A stretch of 64,000 nucleotides of DNA from Candidatus Mycobacterium methanotrophicum. Its GTDB lineage: Bacteria; Actinomycetota; Actinomycetes; Mycobacteriales; Mycobacteriaceae. The stretch spans positions 1-64,000 of the forward strand of contig NZ_CP097320.1 of the NCBI RefSeq assembly GCF_023515995.1, written 5' to 3'. Positions 1-14,052 of the stretch are shown here, piece by piece. Below the pieces are notes generated by a model. It had not been told where the DNA came from. It did no database searches and was given only the letters and a program-made list of their open reading frames with translations. A program made the position numbers and the translations under genes. Positions within the stretch are counted from its first letter, which is position 1; each line of letters starts with the position of its first letter.

Positions 1-993
1 GTGATCGGCGCCTCGAATCGGTTCGCTCACGCTGCCGCCCTCGCGATCGCCGAAGCGCCGGCCCGGGCTTACAACCCGCTGTTCATCTGGGGCGAATCCG
101 GCCTGGGTAAGACGCACCTACTGCACGCGGCCGGCAACTACGCACAACGACTATTTCCCGGCATGCGGGTGAAGTACGTCTCCACCGAAGAATTCACCAA
201 CGACTTCATCAACTCGCTGCGCGACGACCGCAAAGTCGCGTTCAAACGCAGTTACCGAGATGTCGATGTGCTGCTCGTCGACGACATCCAGTTCATCGAA
301 GGTAAAGAAGGTATCCAGGAAGAGTTCTTCCACACTTTCAATACCCTGCACAACGCGAACAAACAGATCGTCATCTCCTCCGATCGGCCGCCCAAGCAGC
401 TCGCTACCCTCGAAGATCGACTGCGAACCCGGTTCGAGTGGGGATTGATCACCGATGTGCAGCCGCCTGAGCTGGAAACCCGCATCGCCATTCTGCGCAA
501 GAAAGCACAGATGGAACGGCTGGCGGTCCCCGATGATGTCCTGGAGCTGATCGCCAGCAGCATCGAACGCAACATCCGTGAGCTCGAGGGTGCGCTCATC
601 CGGGTCACCGCGTTCGCCTCGCTGAACAAGGCTCCGATCGATAAGGCGCTGGCCGAGATCGTGCTTCGTGATCTCATCGCCGACGCCAGCACCATGCAGA
701 TCAGCTCGGCAACCATCATGGCGGCCACGGCCGAATACTTCGATACCACGGTCGAGGAATTACGCGGCCCGGGCAAGACTCGGGCCCTGGCGCAGTCTCG
801 GCAGATCGCGATGTACCTGTGCCGCGAACTTACCGACCTATCCCTGCCCAAGATCGGGCAAGCATTCGGCCGCGACCACACCACGGTCATGTACGCCCAG
901 CGCAAGATCCTCTCGGAGATGGCCGAGCGACGCGAAATCTTCGATCACGTCAAGGAACTCACCACTCGGATTCGTCAGCGGTCCAAGCGCTGA
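1..993 (+). CDS. dnaA: Chromosomal replication initiator DnaA (5'-truncated by window edge)
   Basis: This is the C-terminal two thirds of DnaA, the AAA+ initiator that binds DnaA boxes and opens oriC. The visible 330 residues contain the Walker A motif GESGLGKT (residues 31-38), Walker B LLVDDIQF (about 91-98) and the C-terminal DNA-binding signature [18 protein letters not shown] (about 279-296). The mycobacterial protein is about 507 residues, so the N-terminal DnaB-interaction domain and linker lie before base 1. The GTG at base 1 is in frame but is internal to the family, not a true start. The gene is followed by oriC and dnaN, the standard order. Confidence 0.97.
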   Translation: MIGASNRFAHAAALAIAEAPARAYNPLFIWGESGLGKTHLLHAAGNYAQRLFPGMRVKYVSTEEFTNDFINSLRDDRKVAFKRSYRDVDVLLVDDIQFIEGKEGIQEEFFHTFNTLHNANKQIVISSDRPPKQLATLEDRLRTRFEWGLITDVQPPELETRIAILRKKAQMERLAVPDDVLELIASSIERNIRELEGALIRVTAFASLNKAPIDKALAEIVLRDLIADASTMQISSATIMAATAEYFDTTVEELRGPGKTRALAQSRQIAMYLCRELTDLSLPKIGQAFGRDHTTVMYAQRKILSEMAERREIFDHVKELTTRIRQRSKR

Positions 994-1518
994 ACTGGCC
1001 GGAAAACCGGTCCGCCGCAAAAAACTTTGGGCACGGCCACCCCACCTGTCACAGCACCCGGCTGTGTATAGCCCTGTGCGCAACCGGCGCCGGCTCTCCC
1101 CCGATATCGCAACCGAGTGCACAACCGCGGGCAATCCCCAGCCCCTGCGCCAAATCCACACAACCGTGCCCAGGTCATCCACAACCCGACCGGCACTGCT
1201 CAGCAGCACACACGTCGAGCTGTCCCCAACGTGCACAGGCCTTAATACTGTTACTGAGATATCTCCGTAGTTTCTTCTTCGAAAAGATACCTGGGGACCG
1301 GTCGTTGCCCACCTACACCTCGGCCCAAGGTCACTCCGAGTGTGATTGATTCCGGTTGGCTTTCAAGATGGCGCTCGAAGCTCTACGGTTGTGGTTCGAC
1401 AGCCGTTTCGGTCCGTCGGAGCGGGTTACGGGCAGCGGCGCTTGTCGGCCGGGAAATCACACTTACCCGGGGGCGCAGCGCTGACGTCAGCCTTGTTCTT
1501 TGGTGATGAAGGGACGCA
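994..1518. other. oriC region between dnaA and dnaN
   Basis: This 525-bp stretch has no credible gene and lies in the position of the mycobacterial origin. It holds a cluster of near-consensus DnaA boxes (TTATCCACA/TTGTCCACA type) on both strands: 1063-1071 and 1075-1083 (reverse), 1116-1124 (reverse), 1152-1160, 1175-1183 and 1220-1228. An AT-richer stretch at about 1240-1290 could be the unwinding element. The dnaN promoter must also lie here, and a Shine-Dalgarno-like GAAGGGA (1506-1513) precedes dnaN. The boxes come from inspection and not from a scored search. Confidence 0.85.
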
Positions 1519-2718
1519 ATGGACGTGGCGACGACCACAGTCGGTGTGACCGACTTGCAGTTTCGCTTGGTGCGCGAAGACTTCGCTGACGCGGTGGCGT
1601 GGGTGGCGCGGACGCTGCCCACCAGGCCTGCCGTGCCGGTGCTCGCCGGTGTGCTGCTGACCGGCTCCGATGATGGCCTGACGATTTCCGGATTCGACTA
1701 CGAAGTTTCCGCCGAGGTACGTCTGGCCGCGGAAATCGCCTCTCCTGGAACAGTTTTGGTATCCGGGCGGCTGTTGTCTGACATCACCCGGGCGTTGCCC
1801 AACAAGCCCGTCGAGGTCCAGGTCGAAGGCGCCAAAGTTTCACTCACGTGCGGAAGCGCGAGATTCTCGTTGCCGACGATGGCCGTTGAGGATTACCCCA
1901 CGCTGCCGACGCTGCCCGAGGAGACCGGCGCCCTGTCGGCGGAGCTGTTCGCTCAAGCGATCAGCCAGGTGGCTGTTGCGGCGGGCCGCGACGATACGTT
2001 GCCGATGCTGACCGGCATTCGGGTCGAGATTTCCGGTGAGTCGGTCGTGATGGCTGCTACCGATCGGTTCCGGCTGGCGGTGCGGGAGCTGACCTGGTCG
2101 GCGGCACGGGCGAATGTCGAGGCGGCAGTGTTGGTGCCGGCAAAGACGTTGGCCGAGGCAGCCAAGGCCGGCACTGACGGCTCGGAGGTCCATTTGTCAT
2201 TAGGAGCTGGAGCCGCAGTCGGCAAGGAGGGATTGCTGGGCATCAGCGGGAACGGCAAACGCAGCACCACTCGGTTACTCGATGCGGAGTTCCCCAAGTT
2301 TCGGCAGCTGTTGCCGACCGAACACACTGCGGTGGCCGGTATCGCGGTGGCCGAATTGACCGAGGCGATCAAACGCGTTGCGCTGGTCGCCGACCGTGGC
2401 GCGCAGGTCCGGATGGAATTCTCCGGCGATGAGCTGCGACTGTCGGCCGGTACCGATGATGTCGGCCGGGCCGAAGAGGACGTGGCGGTCGATTTCGCCG
2501 GCGAACCACTCACGATCGCCTTCAATCCGACATACCTGACCGACGGGCTCGGGTCGTTGCATTGTGAGCGGGTGTCGTTCGGCTTCACCACCCCGAGTCG
2601 CCCGGCCGTGCTGCGGCCGGCCAGTGACGACGATCTACAACGCAGCGACAGTGGACCGTTCCCGGCGGTTTCGACCGACTACGTCTACCTGTTGATGCCG
2701 GTCCGTCTTCCTGGTTAG
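1519..2718 (+). CDS. dnaN: DNA polymerase III beta sliding clamp
   Basis: This gene encodes the ring-shaped processivity clamp that tethers the replicative polymerase to DNA. The product is 399 residues against about 402 in M. tuberculosis. It is collinear along its whole length, including [20 protein letters not shown] and the C-terminal [12 protein letters not shown], which forms part of the clamp-loader/polymerase binding pocket. The ATG at 1519 follows GAAGGGA at suitable spacing and matches the family start. recF begins 8 bases after the stop, so the two genes are probably co-transcribed. Confidence 0.98.
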   Translation: MDVATTTVGVTDLQFRLVREDFADAVAWVARTLPTRPAVPVLAGVLLTGSDDGLTISGFDYEVSAEVRLAAEIASPGTVLVSGRLLSDITRALPNKPVEVQVEGAKVSLTCGSARFSLPTMAVEDYPTLPTLPEETGALSAELFAQAISQVAVAAGRDDTLPMLTGIRVEISGESVVMAATDRFRLAVRELTWSAARANVEAAVLVPAKTLAEAAKAGTDGSEVHLSLGAGAAVGKEGLLGISGNGKRSTTRLLDAEFPKFRQLLPTEHTAVAGIAVAELTEAIKRVALVADRGAQVRMEFSGDELRLSAGTDDVGRAEEDVAVDFAGEPLTIAFNPTYLTDGLGSLHCERVSFGFTTPSRPAVLRPASDDDLQRSDSGPFPAVSTDYVYLLMPVRLPG

Positions 2719-2725
2719 CGGTCCG

Positions 2726-3871
2726 GTGTACGTTCGTCATCTTGGCTTGCGGGATTTCCGGTCGTGGGAACATGCCGAGCTCGAATTGGCGCCGGGGCGG
2801 ACGGTGTTCGTCGGACCCAATGGCTATGGTAAAACGAATCTTATTGAGGCACTGTGGTATTCGGCTACCTTGAGCTCGCATCGGGTGGCCACGGACGCGC
2901 CGCTGGTTCGGGTCGGCGCGGCGCGGGCGGTGGTGTCGACGATTGTGGTGAATGACGGTCGTGAGTGCGCCGTTGATCTCGAGATCGCCGCTGGGCGGGC
3001 CAACAAAGCCCGGTTGAATCGGTCGCCGGTGCGCAGCCCGCGTGAAGTGGTCGGGGTGCTGCGCGCGGTGTTGTTTGCGCCCGAAGATCTGGCGTTGGTC
3101 CGCGGAGATCCGGCGGATCGACGCCGCTACCTCGACGATCTGGCGGCGGTCCGGCGGCCGCGGGTGGCCGCCGTGCGGGCTGACTACGAGAAAGTTCTGC
3201 GTCAGCGCACCGCCTTGCTGAAGTCCGCGTCCGGCGCGCGATTTCGGGGCGACCGCGGCGGCGTTGACACACTCGACGTTTGGGACGGCCACTTGGCCGC
3301 GCACGGCGCCGAGTTGATGGCCGCCCGCATCGACTTGGTGAACGAGCTGGCGCCCGAAGTACAAAAGAGCTACCAGCTGCTGGCGCCGGGAGCACGTTCG
3401 GCGACGATCAGTTATCGCACCAGCGTCGACGTCGACCCGGATCGCACCGACACCGAAGAGTTGCGCGCGGCGCTGCTGGCGCAGATGACAGCGCGCCGAG
3501 ACGCCGAACTGGAGCGTGGTGTGTGCCTGGTTGGCCCGCACCGCGACGACCTTGAACTACGGCTGGGTGAACAGCCCGCGAAAGGCTTTGCCAGCCACGG
3601 TGAATCGTGGTCGTTGGCGTTGGCGTTGCGGTTGGCGGCCTATGAACTGCTGCGCGCAGACGGCAGCGACCCGGTACTACTGCTCGATGATGTGTTCGCC
3701 GAACTCGACACGGCGCGCCGGGATGCGCTGGCTGCTGCCGCCGCTTCGGCCGAACAGGCGCTGGTGACGGCGGCGGTCCTCGACGACATTCCCCGCGGCT
3801 GGGACGCCAAGCCAGTGACAATCGCGCTGCATGACGGGGACAGCGGAGCGGTCTCGGCGGTGCAGACATGA
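2726..3871 (+). CDS. recF: DNA replication and repair protein RecF
   Basis: RecF is an SMC-like ABC ATPase that helps load RecA at gaps during replication restart. The 381-residue product has Walker [10 protein letters not shown] at residues 30-38, an ABC signature region around [16 protein letters not shown], and Walker [13 protein letters not shown] near residue 318. The start is a GTG eight bases after dnaN. Its 3' end overlaps the next gene by four bases (ATGA), which indicates translational coupling. Confidence 0.97.
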   Translation: MYVRHLGLRDFRSWEHAELELAPGRTVFVGPNGYGKTNLIEALWYSATLSSHRVATDAPLVRVGAARAVVSTIVVNDGRECAVDLEIAAGRANKARLNRSPVRSPREVVGVLRAVLFAPEDLALVRGDPADRRRYLDDLAAVRRPRVAAVRADYEKVLRQRTALLKSASGARFRGDRGGVDTLDVWDGHLAAHGAELMAARIDLVNELAPEVQKSYQLLAPGARSATISYRTSVDVDPDRTDTEELRAALLAQMTARRDAELERGVCLVGPHRDDLELRLGEQPAKGFASHGESWSLALALRLAAYELLRADGSDPVLLLDDVFAELDTARRDALAAAAASAEQALVTAAVLDDIPRGWDAKPVTIALHDGDSGAVSAVQT

Positions 3872-4434
3872 GCCGCGCCGGCGACGATGTAGCGGGCACA
3901 CCCCCCGAGCGGCTGAACGGGGTGCCCGGGATGGATCTGGTGCGGCGAGCTTTGGAAGATGCGCGCGGCGCCGCCCGCACCCAGGGCAAAGACGTGGGGC
4001 GCGGTCGGCGGCTGGCACCGACCCGTCGGGTTGCCGGCGCGGGAAGCCGGCGCCGCTGGTCTGGCCCGGCACCAGATGGGCGAGATCCGCAGCCGCTGGG
4101 TAGGGCGACCCGGGATGTGGCGAAGAAGCGCGGCTGGTCATCACGCGTGGCCGAGGGCGCGGTGTTCGGACGATGGCCGTCGGTAGTCGGGCAACACATC
4201 GCCGAGCACGCCACCCCGACCGCACTGCGCGACGGGGTGCTGAACGTGTCCGCCGAGTCGACGGCCTGGGCGACCCAACTCCGGATCATTCAGGCTCAAG
4301 TGCTGGCCAAGATCGCCGCCGAAGTGGGCGACGGTGTCGTGACCGCACTGAAAATCACCGGCCCCGTCGCCCCGTCATGGCGTAAGGGACCGCTGCACAT
4401 CGCCGGAAGAGGTCCGCGTGACACCTATGGATGA
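3868..4434 (+). CDS. DUF721 family protein (Rv0004-like)
   Basis: The 188-residue protein belongs to the DUF721 family (DciA-like), which sits between recF and gyrB in mycobacteria. DciA is the bacterial helicase loader/operator in many species without DnaC, so a role in handling the DnaB helicase is likely by family and was not visible directly. The conserved core is [19 protein letters not shown] (about residues 99-117), followed by an [10 protein letters not shown] segment. The N-terminal half is basic and low in complexity. The start overlaps the recF stop. Confidence 0.92.
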   Translation: MSRAGDDVAGTPPERLNGVPGMDLVRRALEDARGAARTQGKDVGRGRRLAPTRRVAGAGSRRRWSGPAPDGRDPQPLGRATRDVAKKRGWSSRVAEGAVFGRWPSVVGQHIAEHATPTALRDGVLNVSAESTAWATQLRIIQAQVLAKIAAEVGDGVVTALKITGPVAPSWRKGPLHIAGRGPRDTYG

Positions 4435-4453
4435 GCGACCCACCATCCGCTGA

Positions 4454-4471
4454 GCGCCGTCATGACGGCGC
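4454..4471. terminator. 18-bp perfect palindrome between DUF721 gene and gyrB
   Basis: GCGCCGTCA is followed immediately by its complement TGACGGCGC. It lies 20 bases after the DUF721 stop and 185 bases before the gyrB start. There is no T-run, as is common for mycobacterial hairpin terminators, so it could be a transcription end for the dnaN-recF unit or a protein-binding palindrome. Confidence 0.4.
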
Positions 4472-4535
4472 CAACTCGCTCGTCAAGCGTCCGGACGCAG
4501 CCTAGATCGAGAAATTCCGCGCACGGCGCGGATAG

Positions 4536-6686
<2,151 letters not shown>

Positions 6687-6742
6687 CGAAGTCCGACCGC
6701 TCTCAAGCGTCTCCCCCGATCCCACCCCCAGACGAGGATTAG

Positions 6743-9832
<3,090 letters not shown>

Positions 9833-9839
9833 GCGATTG

Positions 9840-9859
9840 CCGACTGCCCCGGCAGTCGG
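9840..9859. terminator. Hairpin after gyrA
   Basis: CCGACTGCC and GGCAGTCGG form a perfect 9-bp inverted repeat separated by two bases. It begins seven bases after the gyrA stop and ends 22 bases before the next start. It probably ends or attenuates the gyrBA transcript. There is no T-tract. Confidence 0.5.
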
Positions 9860-9881
9860 ATGCACAGTTAGGAGTGCCTGC

Positions 9882-10649
9882 GTGACTTCACCTAACGAGC
9901 CGGGATATCCCGGGCCGGGCGACAGCCCGAACGGGCATGGCTCGGCCGACCGGGCCGGTGCACAACGGCGTCCGCCGGCCGATGCGCCCGAACCGCGCGG
10001 GCCGCGGCCGTCGGGCCGGTCCCCCGGCGCGCCCAATGCCGACGCGCGGTTGAGCCGCTTCATCTCGGGTACCGCCGCTCCGCCGGCCGCAAAGCCGCCG
10101 CCGCGCGACGTCGAGTCGCCGCACCCCGAAACCCATCGCGGTGACGCCTACGGCAGCGAACTTCCCGACCTGTCCGGTCCCATGCCCCGGACGGGCCAGC
10201 GCACATCGGCCGCCGAGTCAGCAGCGGACACCGCGACGAGTCCGGCGCGTACCGAACGTCGCATCCAGGTGACCGGGCGCGCCCGAGGCCCAGTGCGTGC
10301 CAGCATGCAGATCCGGCGAATCGATCCGTGGAGCACGCTGAAGGTGTCATTGGTGTTTTCGGTGGCGTTGTTCTTCGTCTGGATGATCGCCGTGGCGTTG
10401 CTGTATCTGGTGCTCGGCGGCATGGGCGTTTGGAGCAAGCTCAACAGCAATGTCGGGGATCTGCTGAACAACACCAGCGGCAGCAGCGCGGACCTGGTCT
10501 CCAGCGGCACGATCTTCGGCGGCGCGGTGCTGATCGGCTTGGTGAACATCGTGCTGCTCAGCGCGATGGCCACTATCGGCGCGTTTGTTTACAACCTGAC
10601 GACCGACCTGATCGGCGGCGTCGAGGTGACGCTGGCCGACCGGGATTAG
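9882..10649 (+). CDS. DUF3566 membrane protein (Rv0007-like)
   Basis: The 255-residue protein has a long hydrophilic, Pro/Ala-rich N-terminus and a conserved C-terminal DUF3566 domain. The domain starts at [20 protein letters not shown] and includes two membrane helices: [22 protein letters not shown] and the segment [20 protein letters not shown]. The GTG at 9882 is preferred over an upstream reading because TTAGGAG lies seven bases before it and VTSPNEPG matches the family start. The function is unknown; it sits conserved between gyrA and the tRNA-Ile gene in mycobacteria. Confidence 0.9.
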   Translation: MTSPNEPGYPGPGDSPNGHGSADRAGAQRRPPADAPEPRGPRPSGRSPGAPNADARLSRFISGTAAPPAAKPPPRDVESPHPETHRGDAYGSELPDLSGPMPRTGQRTSAAESAADTATSPARTERRIQVTGRARGPVRASMQIRRIDPWSTLKVSLVFSVALFFVWMIAVALLYLVLGGMGVWSKLNSNVGDLLNNTSGSSADLVSSGTIFGGAVLIGLVNIVLLSAMATIGAFVYNLTTDLIGGVEVTLADRD

Positions 10650-10708
10650 CGGTTTGGGCGCAGACGCCGCGGTGAGGTAATCTCGTCGCTCGGCCGTATG
10701 CGCGTACG

Positions 10709-10782
10709 GGGCCTATAGCTCAGGCGGTTAGAGCGCTTCGCTGATAACGAAGAGGTCGGAGGTTCGAGTCCTCCTAGGCCCA
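10709..10782 (+). tRNA. ileT: tRNA-Ile (anticodon GAT)
   Basis: The 74-nt sequence folds as a full cloverleaf. The acceptor stem is GGGCCTA with TAGGCCC and discriminator A, the D arm GCTC/GAGC, the anticodon stem-loop CTTCG-CTGATAA-CGAAG carries GAT, and the T arm is GGAGG-TTCGAGT-CCTCC. CCA is not encoded. It lies in the conserved place after the DUF3566 gene. Confidence 0.96.
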
Positions 10783-10787
10783 CAACC

Positions 10788-10931
10788 ATGTGTTTGCCAA
10801 GGCGTTTCGTGAGACTGGTGTTGCCGCTGGCAGCGGTCGCCGTGCTGGCGGTGGTGATCCGGTCCCGGCAGGGCGTCGACGTCTGGCACGTGGCCGCCGA
10901 CCAGACCGACGGTCGGAGCGCGGGGCCTTAG
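10788..10931 (+). CDS. Small DLW-39-like membrane peptide
   Basis: This 47-residue reading frame lies between tRNA-Ile and the tRNA-Ala remnant. It begins MCLPRRFVRLVLPLAAVAVL, a basic start plus one hydrophobic helix, and ends in QGVDVWHVAADQTDGR. Small actinobacterial proteins of about 39 residues with a DLW-A-x-D-P motif (DLW-39 family) are found at this place, and DVWHVAADQTD resembles that motif. The last 10 bases overlap the 5' end of the tRNA-Ala remnant. The function is unknown. The assignment rests on position and a short motif. Confidence 0.55.
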   Translation: MCLPRRFVRLVLPLAAVAVLAVVIRSRQGVDVWHVAADQTDGRSAGP

Positions 10932-10978
10932 CTCAGTTGGTAGAGCGCTGCCTTTGCGAGGCAGAAGCCAGGGGTTCG
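10922..10978 (+). pseudogene. alaT: 5' four-fifths of the original tRNA-Ala (TGC), interrupted in the T-loop
   Basis: The sequence follows mycobacterial tRNA-Ala closely: acceptor 5' strand GGGGCCT, D arm GCTC-AGTTGGTA-GAGC, anticodon stem-loop CTGCC-TTTGCGA-GGCAG, and T-stem 5' strand AGGGG with TTCG. After base 10978 the match stops: GGGCCCTTATCTGG cannot pair with the acceptor. The missing 3' part (rest of the T-loop, CCCCT and AGGCGCC-A) is found at 14386-14401. Joined, the two parts make a 73-nt tRNA-Ala. The gene cannot be functional as it stands. Confidence 0.85.
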
Positions 10979-11053
10979 GGGCCCTTATCTGGAGGAGAAG
11001 GAGAGCAAATACGGCTTGACCTGCAGGTACGCTGTCATGGTCATGTCCACGAC

Positions 11054-11124
11054 GGGGTCATAGTTCAACGGTAGAACGGGGTCTTTGCAAGGCTCAGATC
11101 GGGGTTCGATTCCCCGTGACTCCA
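11054..11124 (+). tRNA. Replacement tRNA-Ala (anticodon TGC), divergent
   Basis: The 71-nt cloverleaf has acceptor stem GGGGTCA/TGACTCC with discriminator A, D arm GTTC/GAAC with a short loop, anticodon arm GGGTC-TTTGCAA-GGCTC (two G-T wobbles) giving TGC, and T arm CGGGG-TTCGATT-CCCCG. The third acceptor pair is G-T, which is the G3:U70 identity element of alanyl-tRNA synthetase. It therefore should be charged with alanine. It is very unlike the host tRNA-Ala whose gene is broken next to it and most likely arrived with the island. Confidence 0.88.
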
Positions 11125-11288
11125 CAATTCGCCACGCGTCGTGAGGACGGCCTGTGGATAACTCGTGCGCGCGGCCGGAAAACCAGCTAATGTCGAACGC
11201 ATGTTCGATAGAACTCGGGCGAAATTTGCTCCGGGACACTCCGCCCCATATCCCCCACTGGCGCCTTATTGTTACTAGCGTGACGGTC

Positions 11289-12464
11289 ATGGCCGACGTG
11301 CTGACATTGCCGAACAATTCTGGAGGATCGCTCGTCGCGGCAGAGTTCTTTGCCGGGATCGGGCTGGTCCGCATCGGACTCGAACGGGCAGGTTTCCGAG
11401 TCGCGTGGTCCAATGACATCGAGCCGACTAAGCAGGCTATGTACGACAATAACTTTCGCAACGCCCTCGATCACCACAGGTATGCATTGGGCGATATTGC
11501 GAACGTGCGGGCAGCCGAACTGCCCTCAGATTTGGCATTGGCTTGGGCTTCGTTTCCGTGCATCGATCTTTCTCTTGCGGGCCGTCGTGAAGGGCTGGGT
11601 GGGGAGCATTCCGCAACATTCTGGCACTTCACGCGAATCTTGGACGACCTCGGCACGCGGCGACCACCCGTTGTAGCGCTGGAGAATGTAGCGGGACTGG
11701 CTACTTCCCGGGGTGGGGCTGATCTTGCGGCCGCAATCGGCGAGCTGAATAGGCTAGGTTACTCTGTCGACTTGCTGGCCATCGACGCTCGCCGGTTCGT
11801 CCCCCAGTCTCGACCACGCCTGTTTGTAATCGGAGCGCAAGATCCTCCCCAGCATGCGCAGCAACGCCATCCGTTTCGGCCGAAGTGGCTTCGCGCCGCG
11901 TTTGACAATAGTTCGCTGAGGACCCATCAGGCGGCGCTCCCGCCGGTTCCGGCACCGATGACGAAGGGATTGCGGGGCGTTATCGAGCAGATCGGCGCCG
12001 ACGATGCGCGATGGTGGGATGACGAGCGTGTCGCAGCCTTCGCGGGTTCGTTGTCTCCGTTGCAGCACGAGCGTCTAGACATGTTGCGACGCAAGCAGTC
12101 TACGGCCTACCGGACGGCCTATCGGCGCACCCGCCACGGGGTGGCGGTGTGGGAGGTACGCTCTGACGATATCGCTGGATGTCTGCGAACTGCTCGCGGG
12201 GGTTCGTCACGGCAAGCCTTGGTCGAGGTCGGACGAGGGCAGGTTCGAGCACGCTGGATGACACCAGTGGAATATGCTCGGCTCATGGGGGCAGACGGCT
12301 ACAAACTCGACGGATTGCGAACCAACCAGGCGCTGTTCGGGTTCGGCGACGCCGTGTGCGTGCCGGTAGTCGAATGGCTCGCGGCGAATTACCTTGTGCC
12401 GCTTGTCGACGATGCCCTAGGGCCAGTTGAAGGCCGCGCCGATCAGTTGGCGGTAAATGGCTGA
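11289..12464 (+). CDS. DNA (cytosine-5-)-methyltransferase
   Basis: The 391-residue enzyme transfers a methyl group from SAM to C5 of cytosine in a target site and would protect host DNA from the neighbouring nuclease. Motifs are in order: I FFAGIGLVRIGLERAGF (about residue 19), IV SFPCIDLSLAG with the catalytic Cys, VI ALENVAGL, VIII QSRPRLFVIG and X FGFGDAVCVPVVEWLA. The ATG at 11289 is chosen to sit just before motif I; a GTG at 11280 or upstream starts are possible. It overlaps the next gene by eight bases. The sequence specificity cannot be read from the sequence. Confidence 0.93.
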   Translation: MADVLTLPNNSGGSLVAAEFFAGIGLVRIGLERAGFRVAWSNDIEPTKQAMYDNNFRNALDHHRYALGDIANVRAAELPSDLALAWASFPCIDLSLAGRREGLGGEHSATFWHFTRILDDLGTRRPPVVALENVAGLATSRGGADLAAAIGELNRLGYSVDLLAIDARRFVPQSRPRLFVIGAQDPPQHAQQRHPFRPKWLRAAFDNSSLRTHQAALPPVPAPMTKGLRGVIEQIGADDARWWDDERVAAFAGSLSPLQHERLDMLRRKQSTAYRTAYRRTRHGVAVWEVRSDDIAGCLRTARGGSSRQALVEVGRGQVRARWMTPVEYARLMGADGYKLDGLRTNQALFGFGDAVCVPVVEWLAANYLVPLVDDALGPVEGRADQLAVNG

Positions 12465-13281
12465 CGTGGCGAACCGGCGTCAAGGTACGCGACCGCCAAC
12501 GCGCGGACTTCCAGCGCTCCAGGTCCGCGAGTTTCGCCGCCGCTTAGCCGAGGCGTTCAACCAAACTGACGCGCAGGGGCGAGTTTGGGCGAACGCGAAG
12601 TGGGGCATCTACGCCTTTTACGATTACGATGCAGAGCCCATCTATGTTGGACAGACCAACGAATCGCTGCGGACGCGGGTGCGGCGGCATCTGACCAACC
12701 AGCGGACCGATGCCGTCGCGATGCGCATCCTGGACGTTTTCGAAGTTGCCAAACTCGAGTTGTGGCCGTTGTGGGATCTCGAGTCCGAGCAGAGGAACGA
12801 TCCGGATGCCAAGGCCCTCCTGAACGCGGCTGAATACTCGGCATACCTGCAGGCGATAGCGAAGAGCCGTTTCAAGGCGATCCTCAACGAGAAAATCCCG
12901 CCTCTTTCAGACCCAGTTGAGCTGCCCGACTCGATCACCTTCGACCTGATCACATCGGAAGCGCGCCGTGAGCGAGGGCACCCCGATGTGAGGATCGCCC
13001 GGCGCGCAGAAACAATCGCACGCCTGGCCGCTGTCGCGCACGAGCGCGGCGAGGTGTCGGCAGGCCTCCGCCGAGTGTTGGTGATCCAGGCGGTCCGGCT
13101 GACCTACTTGGCCGCCGCCAGATTCGCCCACACGGCGGGACGCCCCGATCCCGACCCCGCTTCGATCGACGTCGAAGGCCTCGTTGGCACTGTTCTCTAC
13201 GAGCACGACATCGATCGCGACCAAACAGATTCCGACGCGGAGGACCTCCCGGAAGACCACCAGAGCGTCGAAGAAGATTGA
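12457..13281 (+). CDS. GIY-YIG nuclease, probable restriction endonuclease (Eco29kI-like)
   Basis: The 274-residue protein contains a GIY-YIG core at residues 48-90: WGIYAFYDYDAEPIYVGQTN, then LRTRVRRHLTNQRTD, with the family Tyr pair, the Arg and a downstream Glu in LESEQRNDPDAKALLNAAEYSAYL. It starts inside the 3' end of the methyltransferase gene, so the pair are translated together. A GIY-YIG enzyme coupled to a C5 methyltransferase is the arrangement of Eco29kI-type type II restriction systems. The C-terminal half (helical, Arg-rich) matches nothing I recognise. Assignment as the restriction partner is inferred from context. Confidence 0.75.
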   Translation: MADVANRRQGTRPPTRGLPALQVREFRRRLAEAFNQTDAQGRVWANAKWGIYAFYDYDAEPIYVGQTNESLRTRVRRHLTNQRTDAVAMRILDVFEVAKLELWPLWDLESEQRNDPDAKALLNAAEYSAYLQAIAKSRFKAILNEKIPPLSDPVELPDSITFDLITSEARRERGHPDVRIARRAETIARLAAVAHERGEVSAGLRRVLVIQAVRLTYLAAARFAHTAGRPDPDPASIDVEGLVGTVLYEHDIDRDQTDSDAEDLPEDHQSVEED

Positions 13282-13309
13282 CGGCCCGAGAACGAAGCCG
13301 ACCAGTGGC

Positions 13310-13651
13310 TCAGACTGGCCGCCGCCGTCCCCGCTTGTACTCCCGTGATTTCGCGTTGTGGGCCCCGCGGCACATGTCGCACCGACAGCCGGAGTCATAG
13401 GCCGACGCAGAGCCATGCTGACCGACGATGCGGCCTTGAGCGCGGACGCGCTGCATGTACTTCGCGTGATTGACGCGGTTAGCTTCCGTGCAACGGCCGC
13501 ACCGACACCGATGATTCTGATAACCGTTGGCAGTGCCGTGACGCGGATCGTCGGGCTCAAGACCCGTGCTGCGTCGAATTCCCACTTGATTGATGCTATG
13601 GCGCCAACAGGCCGAGTACGGTGTGCGACATGGTGAGCGAGTCGTGGGCAA
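13310..13651 (-). CDS. Small protein with two CxCxxC motifs
   Basis: The 113-residue reading frame on the minus strand carries two similar segments. One is NGYQNHRCRCGRCTEANR followed by HAKYMQRVRAQGR; the other is YDSGCRCDMCRGAHN followed by REYKRGRR. The duplicated CRCxxC pattern could bind a metal and the basic tails could bind nucleic acid. Similar small proteins occur in actinophages, as far as I recall. Its 5' end overlaps the start of the vsr gene on the other strand, and it is the only minus-strand gene in the island. The function is unknown. Confidence 0.5.
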   Translation of the reverse strand: MPTTRSPCRTPYSACWRHSINQVGIRRSTGLEPDDPRHGTANGYQNHRCRCGRCTEANRVNHAKYMQRVRAQGRIVGQHGSASAYDSGCRCDMCRGAHNAKSREYKRGRRRPV

Positions 13652-14052
13652 CCACGCCTGCGGTCAGACGCTCGATGCGCTCGAACCGCAGTCGCGACAC
13701 CCGTCCCGAGCTCGCGCTGCGCAGGCTCCTTTTCGCCGAGGGACTCCGCTACCGCGTAGCAGCTCGGCCCCTGCCCAGGCTCAAGCGCACGGTCGATATC
13801 GTCTTTCGGCCTAGCCGGGTCGCAGTGGAGATGCGTGGGTGCTTCTGGCATGGCTGCCCGCAGCACTTTCGCGCGCCCGCCAGCAACAAGGAGTACTGGA
13901 CAGCGAAAATCGCCCGCAATAAGGGACGGGACCTGGCGACCGAACAAGCCTTGCGGGACGCGGGGTGGCTCCTAGTCGTCGTGTGGGAGCACGACAACCT
14001 AAGGGAGGCCGCACGTGAAATCGCGTCTGCCGTCGCCCGCCGCCGGCGATAG
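13630..14052 (+). CDS. vsr: Very short patch repair (Vsr-type) endonuclease
   Basis: The 140-residue protein follows the Vsr family: RSNRSRDTRPELALRRLLF, GLRYRV, the active-site Asp in RTVDIVF, then the zinc/active site block GCFWHGCPQHF and NKEYWTAKIARNKGRD, ending GWLLVVVWEHD. Vsr nicks 5' of T:G mismatches that arise by deamination of 5-methylcytosine, and so accompanies C5 methyltransferases. Here EMRGCFWHGC replaces the common VDGCFWHGC. The ATG at 13630 is used; a GTG at 13621 is also possible. Confidence 0.88.
   Translation: MVSESWATTPAVRRSMRSNRSRDTRPELALRRLLFAEGLRYRVAARPLPRLKRTVDIVFRPSRVAVEMRGCFWHGCPQHFRAPASNKEYWTAKIARNKGRDLATEQALRDAGWLLVVVWEHDNLREAAREIASAVARRRR

Noticed and set aside
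10983..11053. A third tRNA between the two tRNA-Ala sequences
   Set aside because: The segment after 10978 cannot complete a T arm or acceptor with any upstream sequence; it is simply the left end of the island.
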